Below are positions 6,147 through 11,387 of a DNA stretch of 11,387 nucleotides, piece after piece (the stretch's first letter is position 1; each line of letters starts with the position of its first letter). Source of the DNA: PHBD01 sp964578535 (GTDB taxonomy: Bacteria > Desulfobacterota > Syntrophia > Syntrophales > PHBD01); NCBI GenBank assembly GCA_964578535.1, contig CAZODI010000075.1, forward strand, positions 1-11,387. The letters are read 5' to 3'. A program made the translations under genes and the position numbers. A model generated the notes under the pieces. The model worked only from the letters and a program-made list of their open reading frames with translations. It was not told where the DNA came from and did no database searches.

Positions 6147-7619
6147 CTGGAAGTCGACCTCGGGAATCCAGTCGGTCTGGGGCACAGGCTTCCAGAAATA
6201 CTGGGAGAAGCCGCGCGCCTTGTCGGCAACCCTTCTGCGGAAGGACAGTGTCACGGGCATGCCGACCTTGAGGTCGTTCAGCTCGCAGTCGGTGAAGTCG
6301 GCCACAAAGCGTCCGCCGCCCTCAAACTGCACCAGGCCGTAGATCGCCGGCGGATCGACCGACACTGCCAGCAGGTCGCCGGTGAAGCTCTTGATTCGCG
6401 CCGGAACACCTGCGAACTCGTAATCGTCCATGGGCCCCACGTGGCCGCAGGCGGGGTTTACGCAGATATCCGCCGGCGGGAACTGGGGCGTCCCGCAAGC
6501 CGTACACTTGCCGCCGACCATGCCGAGGATCATCTTGCGGTTCCGCCACAGGGCCGTCATGGCCGTCTGGACCGGCGCCTCCGCCCGAATGCCCGTCTCC
6601 GGATCGATCAGCTCGCGGAACTTGAGGAACTTCATGTAGTTATCCGTCGTCTTCTTCTTGGCCAGCGAACCCTTCACGCCCGCCCTCGCGGCGAGCTTCG
6701 TGATGTTCTCCGTCACCTTGAAGTACATGGCGTCGCATCCCTGACCAAAGCCGGCCACCAGGATTCCGTCGCCCGGCTTTGCCGTCTCGAGGGCCGATAC
6801 GAACATCAGCAGGGCATGGGCCGTGCCGGTTTCCCCGCAGACTTCGTGCATCGTGTCGACGAGCTTGTCTGCCGAGGCGCCGAGCTTCTTCGCGATGGAC
6901 CGGTGCTCGGCCTTGAAGATGCACGGGAAGACGAGTTTCTGGACATCGTCCATGGTGATCTTCAGCTTCTTCATGAGGCCGCCGACCGCCTCGGGGATGA
7001 ACTTGGAGTAGCCTTCCTCACGGAGCCAGCGCTCTTCCCAGGTGTAATCGAACTCGGACCAGGAACCGCGGAAATGGTCCACGAAGTCGTACGTGACGCT
7101 GTAGGAACCCTTGAATTCTGCCACGACGTCGTCGCTGCCGACCATCAGGGCCGCCGCGCCGTCGCCGAACCACATTTCATAGAAGCCGGCCGTCCTGGTG
7201 TGGCGCTTGTCCGAAGCGGCGACCAGGATGGTCTTGCGGTTGCCCGCTTTCGCGACGTCAAGGGCCGTCAGGAGGCCCGTGGTCCCTGCCCGCTGGGAGG
7301 ACGTGAAGTCCGCCGTATTGATGTCGCTCCGCAGATTCAGCGCCGTCGCCAGGATTCCCGCATTCTGCCGGTCGCTGAAGGGGAGGGTCGTCGAGCAGAG
7401 ATAACCCGCGTCGATCTTCTTCTTGTCCTTGCCGATCAGGCAGTCCTGCGCCGCCGCGACCGCCATGGTGAGGCTGTCTTCGTCATAGTTGCACATGGAG
7501 CGCTCGCCCTGGGCGACGCTGATGAGCGCCGGTGCGAACCAGCCCATGGCCTGGTAGATTGCCATCCGGTCCAATCTCAGGCGGGGGATATAGGCTCCAA
7601 ATGATGTAATACCGACCAT
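4905..7619 (-). CDS. Four-part fusion: HMG-CoA-synthase-like / DUF35 zinc ribbon-OB / SDR / SCP2
   Basis: A 904-residue protein. The ATG at 7619 is preferred because AAGGAGGT lies 6 nt upstream; an in-frame ATG at 7640 would precede that site. Residues 1-345 form a thiolase-fold HMG-CoA-synthase/KAS III-like domain (MVGITSFGAYIPRLRL, YDEDSLTMAVAAA, FGDGAAALMVG). Residues 350-480 form a DUF35 module: a zinc ribbon with C372, C375, C386 and C391, then an OB fold. Residues 490-745 form an MFE-2-like SDR with TGAGAGLGRAY (498-508), NNAG (585-588) and catalytic S638, Y651, K655; it should oxidise (R)-3-hydroxyacyl-CoA with NAD+. Residues 797-904 form an SCP2 lipid-binding domain ending KLFKF. In the HMGCS-like part the usual nucleophilic Cys is replaced by Q109 (SSQRAGTTG), so synthase chemistry is doubtful and a CoA-binding scaffold is plausible. 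The SDR-SCP2 half is a paralogue of the next gene upstream. Confidence 0.92.
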   Translation of the reverse strand: MVGITSFGAYIPRLRLDRMAIYQAMGWFAPALISVAQGERSMCNYDEDSLTMAVAAAQDCLIGKDKKKIDAGYLCSTTLPFSDRQNAGILATALNLRSDINTADFTSSQRAGTTGLLTALDVAKAGNRKTILVAASDKRHTRTAGFYEMWFGDGAAALMVGSDDVVAEFKGSYSVTYDFVDHFRGSWSEFDYTWEERWLREEGYSKFIPEAVGGLMKKLKITMDDVQKLVFPCIFKAEHRSIAKKLGASADKLVDTMHEVCGETGTAHALLMFVSALETAKPGDGILVAGFGQGCDAMYFKVTENITKLAARAGVKGSLAKKKTTDNYMKFLKFRELIDPETGIRAEAPVQTAMTALWRNRKMILGMVGGKCTACGTPQFPPADICVNPACGHVGPMDDYEFAGVPARIKSFTGDLLAVSVDPPAIYGLVQFEGGGRFVADFTDCELNDLKVGMPVTLSFRRRVADKARGFSQYFWKPVPQTDWIPEVDFQGRVAIVTGAGAGLGRAYALELGRRGAKVVVNDFGGARDGSGAGAAGPADLVVNEIKALGGEAVANYDNVATPQGGEGIVKTALDAFGKVDILINNAGILRDKGLLKMEPENWAAVLAVHLNGAYNVTRPAFKAMRENGYGRIVMTTSAAGLYGNFGQTNYSSAKLGLVGFMNTLKAEGGKYNIFVNTVAPIAASRLTEDVMPPEMFQKMSPDYVAGLTIYLCSEDCKENGSIFNVGAGYYSRAAIMTGPGVTLGEAGKVPTPEDIRDNWEKINNMAGAKYYGELNAAIMTFLMPPAPAGSEAPKAGGAMDVKGIFDKMPSAFNAAAAAGKDVVFQFNISGPTGGDWFVTVKDGACTVSAGKVDGATTTIGMADADFVDLITGKLDGMKAFSAGKLKVSGDMMKSQLIGKLFKF

Positions 7620-7688
7620 TGTCTTACCTCCTTCATTCACGTGTATTGCGTTCGCATTTTCGAATCGTTCGTCCCGAAGGATCCCGCC

Positions 7689-8960
7689 TCAGAATTTGAA
7701 CAGCTTCTCCAGGAGCTGCGACTTCATCAGGTCGCCTTCTATCTTCAGCTTGCCGGAGGTGTAGGCCTTCATGGCGTTCATCTTCCCGTTCATGAGATCG
7801 AGATAGTCGCCGGCGGCCATCTTCAGCGTGCAGCCGGGGCTCGCGTGGGTTCCGGCCGCCACCGTCAGGGCTCCGCCTTTGATATCCGCGTACCAGTCGC
7901 CGCCGCCGTCGCCGGAGATACAGTACTGGAACACCACGTCCGTTGTGGCAGCACCCGCCTGGAAGGCACCGGGCATGGCAGCGAAGACATCTTTCACCGC
8001 GGCAAATCCGCTGCTGCTCTTCGGGGCTTCCTTCTTCCCCTCCAGGGCCGCGAGGACGTCACCGAGAACCAGCTCGTTCAGGTTGCTGTATTCCCTGGCA
8101 CCCTTCAGATCGGCGATCTTCGCCCAGTTGACGGAGATGTCTTCGACGGAAGGGATCTTCGTTCCGCCGCCGAGAACAACGCCCGGGGCCGTCATGATGG
8201 CGGCGCGATTGTAGAAGCCGGCGCCGCAGTTGTAGACGTGGCCGGTGTCCCCACACTCTTCCGAGCAGAGGTACAGGACGATGGGAGACACGTACTCCGG
8301 TTTCAGCTTGTCCAGCATGTCCGGCGGCAGGATGTCTTCCGTCAGCCGCGAGGCGGCGATCGGGGCAATGGTGTTGACCTTGAAGTTGAACTTCCCGCCT
8401 TCCAGCTTCAGGGTGTTCATGAAGCCCACAAGACCCAGCTTGGCCGAGCTGTAGTTCGTCTGGCCGAAATTGCCGTACAGGCCCGCCGCGGAGGTCGTCA
8501 TGACGATCCGCCCGAATCCGTTTTCTTTCATCGCGCCGAAGGCCGGGCGGGTCACGTTGTAGGCGCCGGTCAGATGAACGTCGAGCACGATCTGCCAGTT
8601 CTCCGGTTCCAGCTTCAGGAGACCCTTGTCCCGGAGAATGCCTGCATTGTTGATGAGGATGTCCAACTTCCCGAAGGCGTCGACGGCCGTCTTGACAATG
8701 TTCGCACCGCCCTCTGCGGTGGCGACGCTGTCGTAATTGGCCACGGCTTCTCCGCCCAGTGCCTTGATCTCATCGACGACCTTGTCCGCCGGACCTGCGG
8801 CCCCGGCGCCGGAGCCGTCCCGGGCCCCGCCGAAGTCGTTGACGACCACCTTGGCCCCGCGCTTGGCGAGCTCCAGGGCGTACACGCGGCCCAGGCCGCC
8901 GCCCGCGCCGGTTACGATGGCCACGCGGCCATCAAAACGAATTGCGCTCTTTTCTCCCAT
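7689..8960 (-). CDS. SDR-SCP2 protein, (R)-3-hydroxyacyl-CoA dehydrogenase of MFE-2 type
   Basis: A 423-residue protein. Residues 8-265 form an SDR very close to the dehydrogenase unit of peroxisomal multifunctional enzyme type 2: RFDGRVAIVTGAGGGLGR, NDFGGARDGSG, ILINNAGILRD, and TTSAAGLYGNFGQTNYSSAK with catalytic S157, Y170 and K174. A linker of about 50 residues leads to an SCP2 domain (about 318-423) ending KLFKF. It should oxidise (R)-3-hydroxyacyl-CoA to 3-oxoacyl-CoA, with the SCP2 part binding the lipid chain. The middle hydratase unit of MFE-2 is absent; the separate MaoC pair in this cluster can supply it. GGGAGA lies 7 nt before the start. The gene is 86 bp after the TetR stop and 69 bp before the fusion start, so it is probably in one transcript with both. 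It is the stand-alone paralogue of the C-terminal half of the fusion. Confidence 0.93.
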   Translation of the reverse strand: MGEKSAIRFDGRVAIVTGAGGGLGRVYALELAKRGAKVVVNDFGGARDGSGAGAAGPADKVVDEIKALGGEAVANYDSVATAEGGANIVKTAVDAFGKLDILINNAGILRDKGLLKLEPENWQIVLDVHLTGAYNVTRPAFGAMKENGFGRIVMTTSAAGLYGNFGQTNYSSAKLGLVGFMNTLKLEGGKFNFKVNTIAPIAASRLTEDILPPDMLDKLKPEYVSPIVLYLCSEECGDTGHVYNCGAGFYNRAAIMTAPGVVLGGGTKIPSVEDISVNWAKIADLKGAREYSNLNELVLGDVLAALEGKKEAPKSSSGFAAVKDVFAAMPGAFQAGAATTDVVFQYCISGDGGGDWYADIKGGALTVAAGTHASPGCTLKMAAGDYLDLMNGKMNAMKAYTSGKLKIEGDLMKSQLLEKLFKF

Positions 8961-9046
8961 AATCAGTCTCCCTTCTGTGGAATACGTGCTGCAAGAGTTC
9001 TGTTATATCTTCCGAGCGGCCCGTCCGGAGGGCGGGTCCGCCCTTG

Positions 9047-9688
9047 TCATTCCACTGCGTAGTCCACCTCATGGGCGAACGCCGGCAGATGGATAAACTT
9101 CAGGGTCTGCTTGACCAGCCGGATGTAGTCCTCCCGGTCCGTGTCCACCATGGGACGGAACAGGTTCTCTCCAGAGACGAAATTGTGGATGGAATTCATC
9201 AGGGCCAGAATCTCCATCCTCACGTGGGGGGAGAGATTCCTCTTGTCCTTTGCCAGCCCCATGGATCGGGCGACATCCGCCGTGAATTCGGGGATCTTGA
9301 AGTCGAGTCCATCGCCTTCCCGGGTCTTGCCGAAATAGCGGAAGAGGATCAGGTTGGAGCATTCGGGGTGATCAAAGAGATAGTCCGTCATCATCTCGAT
9401 GGAGATGGCGAGGCGGTCATTGCGGGGCAGGCCGTGGATGATCTTTTCGACCTCGATCAGCTTCCGGCTGAGGTCGCTGCAGATGTCGAGGACGACGGCC
9501 TCGTAAAGATCGCCCTTCTCCCCCCAGTGATAGTGCAGGGTGGACATGTCGATGGCGACTTCCTGGGCGATCATGCGGGTCGTCGTGCCATGGAAGCCAT
9601 ACTGCCCGAAAAGCCGGCGGGCCACCGCCAGAATCCTCCCCTTCATCGACTGGGGGTCTTTCCGGGCCTTCTCCAGGATTGTGGCCAT
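9047..9688 (-). CDS. TetR-family transcriptional regulator
   Basis: A 213-residue protein with an N-terminal TetR helix-turn-helix. Residues 17-33 (GRILAVARRLFGQYGF) form helix 1, TTTRMIAQEV (35-44) helix 2, and DMSTLHYHWGEKGDLYEAV (47-65) the recognition helix and its follow-on. The C-terminal ligand-binding half is mostly helical with no recognisable subfamily signature. TGGGAG at 9700-9695 precedes the start by 6 nt. Being first in the minus-strand cluster, with palindromic and repeated sites in its own leader, it most likely represses itself and the downstream beta-oxidation genes until an acyl-CoA or related ligand is present, as known for other TetR regulators of fatty-acid catabolism. 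The ligand is inference only. Confidence 0.92.
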   Translation of the reverse strand: MATILEKARKDPQSMKGRILAVARRLFGQYGFHGTTTRMIAQEVAIDMSTLHYHWGEKGDLYEAVVLDICSDLSRKLIEVEKIIHGLPRNDRLAISIEMMTDYLFDHPECSNLILFRYFGKTREGDGLDFKIPEFTADVARSMGLAKDKRNLSPHVRMEILALMNSIHNFVSGENLFRPMVDTDREDYIRLVKQTLKFIHLPAFAHEVDYAVE

Positions 9689-9707
9689 TTCAGGCTCCCA
9701 TCAACAA

Positions 9708-9772
9708 TTTCCAGCGGACCGTTCCATTGGCGTGTTCCATCTGGCTATTCCATATGCTTGTTCCATCAAATG
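9708..9772. repeat. Five imperfect 13-bp tandem repeats in the tetR leader
   Basis: Units begin at 9708, 9721, 9734, 9747 and 9760, each exactly 13 bp apart. Four share the core (G/A)TTCCAT; the first is degenerate (TTTCCAG). The array lies between the predicted promoter and the TetR ribosome site, so it may be a multi-site operator or act in the mRNA leader. A short inverted repeat CCATCA-AA-TGATGG (9763-9776) overlaps its upstream end. Because 13 is not a multiple of three, the periodicity is not a coding effect. Confidence 0.6.
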
Positions 9773-9778
9773 ATGGGC

Positions 9779-9807
9779 AGACTATGCTGAAAGAAATTTC
9801 TTGTCAA
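9779..9807 (-). promoter_or_regulatory. Predicted promoter for tetR and the beta-oxidation cluster, with spacer palindrome
   Basis: On the minus strand, TTGACA (9807-9802, a perfect -35) is followed after 17 bp by TAGTCT (9784-9779, a weak -10). The spacer contains a perfect 12-bp palindrome AAGAAATTTCTT (9791-9802), a good position for repressor binding. Transcription would start near 9772, at the edge of the 13-bp repeat array. Confidence 0.5.
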
Positions 9808-9812
9808 GGGAT

Positions 9813-9999
9813 TTGTGGGGGAATGTGTGGCGGAATTTCACCGGCGATTGATCTTGCTGTATTCATTACTGTATTACGAAAAGAGTCGGATGGAGCACCC
9901 ACGGGGCTCGTCCCGGCCGAGGTGCCTCTCAGGGAGGCGACGGATTTCTTTTTTTTCGGGATCCGGCGCGAATGAGGCTCGAAACGCCGCCTTATGCGG
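9813..9999. other. Divergent intergenic stretch without a recognised gene
   Basis: This part of the region between the two divergent transcripts shows no convincing coding sequence. It contains CTGTATT twice, 12 bp apart (9857-9863 and 9869-9875). It also contains a small GCCTC/GAGGC hairpin (9924-9938) followed 6-7 nt later by a T-rich run (9945-9956), which could be a weak plus-strand terminator, although no gene is seen upstream of it on that strand. Confidence 0.35.
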
Positions 10000-10028
10000 T
10001 TGACAATCCCGGCAGCCTTTCATATTGT
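10000..10028 (+). promoter_or_regulatory. Sigma70-type promoter of the secreted CsgG/FlgO-like gene
   Basis: TTGACA at 10000-10005 is separated by exactly 17 bp from TATTGT at 10023-10028 (four of six -10 matches). The start codon follows at 10061 with AGGAG at 10048-10052, giving a short leader of about 25 nt. A small CCGC/GCGG inverted repeat overlaps the upstream edge. Confidence 0.65.
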
Positions 10029-10060
10029 GCTGCAAATTCCACGCGACAGGAGCGGACCCC

Positions 10061-11158
10061 ATGAAAAACCGTTTGAAAGGCTGCCGTCGTATCCTTCTTA
10101 TTATCGTTTTGCTGGCCCTCGTTTTCCCGACCCTCCCTGCGCTTTCTTATGAGCGGGAGATCGCCAACCTCTCGTCGATCCTGTCGGCTGAAATCGCGAA
10201 GTCCGGGAAGAAGAGCATCGCGGTGGTCGACTTCACCGACCTCCAGGGGCGCGTGAACGAATTGGGAAGATTCATCGCGGAAGAGATGTCGGGAAACCTG
10301 ACATCCCATTCCCAGGGCTTCGACGTCCTGGACCGGAATCACATGAAACGGATCCTCGAAGAGCAGAAGCTCTCCCTGACCGGCCTGATGGATCCCGAGG
10401 CGATCAAGAAAATCGGTAAACTGGCGGGGGCGGAAATCATTGTCACCGGGACGATCACCCCGTTCGGCGACAGCATTCGCGTATCCTGCAAGGCCATCGA
10501 CACGGAAACGGCAAGGGTGACCGGGTCCGCCCGCGGGGACATCGCGAAGACAGTGACCATCGCCGACCTCCTGAAACTCGGAGTCACCGACGGCTCGCAG
10601 CCTTCCGGACGTTCCGACCGACCGGCCGGAAGGACGGACAGAGTCGTCCGTCCCGCCGAAGAAAGGAAGAAGGTACCGGCGGGAAAAATTACATGGGATT
10701 TTGAAACGGGCGACCTGCGGGGATGGCAGAGCACGGGAACCGCCTTCAGCACCCAGCCGACGTACGGCGACAACCCGACGGCCCGCCATCGGGGCCAGCC
10801 CTCCCACCACCAGGGAGACTACTGGATCGGCGGCTATGAAAACCGGCGTTTCCCCTCCGATCCGCCCGGTCGCACTCAGGGAGACGGACCCCAGGGAACC
10901 CTGACCTCCGATCCATTCACGATTGACACGCCCACCATCAACTTTCTCATCGGCGGCGGGTGCGACATCAACACGGTGAGGGTCGAGCTCGTGGTGAACG
11001 ACCAGGTTGTCCAGAGAGCAACGGGACGATGCACGGAGACCATGGAGCGCATGACTTGGGACGTCCGGGCATACCAGGGCCAAGCCGCGCAGTTCCGGCT
11101 GATCGACCACTCCAGCGGCGGCTGGGGGCACATCAACTTCGACGATGTGAGATTTTGA
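10061..11158 (+). CDS. Secreted protein: CsgG/FlgO-like domain plus jelly-roll-like C-terminal domain
   Basis: A 365-residue protein. The ATG at 10061 is chosen because AGGAG lies 8 nt upstream and a signal peptide follows directly: a basic start, a hydrophobic stretch at 11-24, and likely cleavage after ALS at 27-29. Residues 50-165 (SIAVVDFTDLQG, LDRNHMKRILEEQ, GAEIIVTGTI, VSCKAIDTETARV) resemble the periplasmic or outer-membrane CsgG/FlgO fold. There is no lipobox Cys at the cleavage site, so it is not an evident lipoprotein. A basic, Pro/Gly/Arg-rich linker (175-208) leads to residues 210-365 (WDFETGDLRGW, GTLTSDPFTI, FLIGGG, GGWGHINFDDVRF). That pattern matches the beta-sandwich found in some GH32-type and cell-surface proteins, a likely carbohydrate-binding or adhesion module. 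It is divergent from the metabolic cluster and probably unrelated to it. The function is not known. Confidence 0.85.
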   Translation: MKNRLKGCRRILLIIVLLALVFPTLPALSYEREIANLSSILSAEIAKSGKKSIAVVDFTDLQGRVNELGRFIAEEMSGNLTSHSQGFDVLDRNHMKRILEEQKLSLTGLMDPEAIKKIGKLAGAEIIVTGTITPFGDSIRVSCKAIDTETARVTGSARGDIAKTVTIADLLKLGVTDGSQPSGRSDRPAGRTDRVVRPAEERKKVPAGKITWDFETGDLRGWQSTGTAFSTQPTYGDNPTARHRGQPSHHQGDYWIGGYENRRFPSDPPGRTQGDGPQGTLTSDPFTIDTPTINFLIGGGCDINTVRVELVVNDQVVQRATGRCTETMERMTWDVRAYQGQAAQFRLIDHSSGGWGHINFDDVRF

Positions 11159-11299
11159 CGGTCTGACCGGCCCGTTCCCGATTGCGAAGGCGTCTTCGGG
11201 GACGGCCATCCCGCACGGATCGGCATGGGGGGAGACGCTTTTCCTCTTTTCATGGCCGGTGATGGGGATCCGGGTGGGGGAAGGTGCGATCTAGCAAAA
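11159..11299. other. Intergenic stretch between convergent genes, no gene seen
   Basis: About 140 bp downstream of the secreted-protein stop hold no coding sequence I can support and no T-tailed hairpin of their own. The plus-strand transcript may end at the shared hairpin at 11300-11330. Confidence 0.5.
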
Positions 11300-11330
11300 A
11301 AGGGGTTGCGGAGATGATCCGCAACCCCTT
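11300..11330 (-). terminator. Strong terminator after tRNA-Glu, possibly bidirectional
   Basis: AAGGGGTTGCGGA (11300-11312) and TCCGCAACCCCTT (11318-11330) form a perfect 13-bp stem with a 5-nt loop. On the minus strand it follows the tRNA 3' end by 11 nt and is followed by six T residues. On the plus strand it is followed by GATTTTATATTT, so it can also end the convergent secreted-protein transcript. Confidence 0.85.
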
Positions 11331-11341
11331 GATTTTATATT

Positions 11342-11387
11342 TGGCGTCCCCACAGGGAGTCGAACCCTGGTTACCGGCGTGAAAGGC
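11342..11387 (-). tRNA. tRNA-Glu (UUC), 3' part, cut by the right edge
   Basis: The minus strand shows the anticodon loop CTTTCAC with anticodon TTC, then the 3' anticodon stem GCCGG and a T arm CAGGG-TTCGACT-CCCTG. The 3' acceptor strand TGGGGAC is followed by discriminator G and an encoded CCA (11344-11342). This matches tRNA-Glu closely, including G73. The acceptor 5' strand, D arm and half the anticodon stem lie outside the window. Confidence 0.93.

Noticed and set aside
4851..7604. A 917-codon open frame on the plus strand opposite the fusion gene
   Set aside because: It mirrors the minus-strand fusion, which has clear domain motifs. Its translation is rich in Arg, His, Gly and Val with no recognisable family, a common effect of GC-rich third positions.
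7620..7640. Earlier in-frame ATG at 7640 for the fusion gene
   Set aside because: It would place the strong AAGGAGGT ribosome site inside the coding sequence; the ATG at 7619 is correctly spaced from it and starts with the family-typical MVGITSFGAY.
9029..9044. Hairpin between tetR and the SDR-SCP2 gene as a terminator
   Set aside because: The stem is only six bp (AGGGCG/CGCCCT) and has no T tract on the minus strand, so read-through into the SDR gene is more likely.
7641..9062. A 473-codon plus-strand open frame opposite the SDR-SCP2 gene
   Set aside because: Same shadow effect; its composition and repeated phrases copy those of the frame opposite the paralogous fusion segment.
9701..9766. 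A 21-codon upstream reading frame in the tetR leader (MEQAYGIARWNTPMERSAGNC)
   Set aside because: It has no Shine-Dalgarno sequence, and its ATG arises from the 13-bp repeat core, as do other overlapping ATGs; the repeat period is not a multiple of three.
9679..9975. A 98-codon plus-strand frame across the divergent region with a CGGMCGG stretch
   Set aside because: It overlaps promoter and repeat sequences, has no ribosome site and no family resemblance.
9992..11209. A 405-codon minus-strand open frame opposite the secreted-protein gene
   Set aside because: The plus-strand frame has a promoter, ribosome site, signal peptide and domain motifs; the opposite frame has none.
1..11387. CRISPR arrays, insertion sequences or phage genes
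   Set aside because: No regularly spaced repeats of CRISPR length, no transposase-like or phage-like proteins, and no terminal inverted repeats were seen; the tRNA at the right edge shows no visible integrase or attachment duplicate inside the window.

Overview
The window is GC-rich bacterial DNA. Gene content suggests an anaerobic, syntroph- or sulfate-reducer-like deltaproteobacterium (Desulfobacterota). That assignment rests on the style of acyl-CoA dehydrogenase, MaoC, SCP2 and DUF35 proteins and is inference, not a measured placement. A run of exactly 100 N (2111-2210) marks a scaffold gap, so this is a draft or metagenome assembly.

Layout, right to left along the minus strand. A tRNA-Glu(UUC) is cut by the right edge and is followed by a strong hairpin terminator (11300-11330). 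On the plus strand, 10061-11158 encodes a secreted protein with a CsgG/FlgO-like N-terminal half and a jelly-roll-like C-terminal half, behind a good sigma70-type promoter. From about 9810 down to 309, one long minus-strand cluster encodes: a TetR-family regulator; an SDR-SCP2 protein; a 904-residue fusion (HMG-CoA-synthase-like / DUF35 zinc ribbon plus OB / SDR / SCP2); an SCP2-type thiolase; an acyl-CoA dehydrogenase; an AMACR-like CaiB/BaiF family III protein interrupted by the gap; and two hotdog-fold (MaoC-like) proteins. A hairpin terminator (309-343) closes the cluster. After a 202-bp non-coding stretch, a second acyl-CoA dehydrogenase begins at 151 and runs off the left edge.

How the genes fit together: the set matches the steps of peroxisomal branched-chain or bile-acid side-chain beta-oxidation. 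These are 2-methylacyl-CoA epimerisation (AMACR-like), alpha,beta-dehydrogenation (acyl-CoA dehydrogenase), (R)-specific hydration (MaoC pair), (R)-3-hydroxyacyl-CoA oxidation (MFE-2-type SDR) and C-C cleavage (SCPx-type thiolase). SCP2 lipid-carrier domains sit on both SDRs. The hydratase, which lies inside eukaryotic MFE-2, is here a separate pair of genes.

The standout is the 904-residue fusion. An HMG-CoA-synthase-like domain that appears to have lost its catalytic Cys (Gln at that site) and a DUF35 module are joined to a second copy of the SDR-SCP2 protein. The thiolase gene follows 19 bp later. This resembles the archaeal thiolase/HMGCS/DUF35 complex and the actinobacterial Ltp2/ChsH2 pair, and suggests a substrate-channelling assembly. 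The substrate cannot be read from sequence; branched acyl-CoA, a steroid or isoprenoid side chain, or an aromatic-derived acyl-CoA are all possible.
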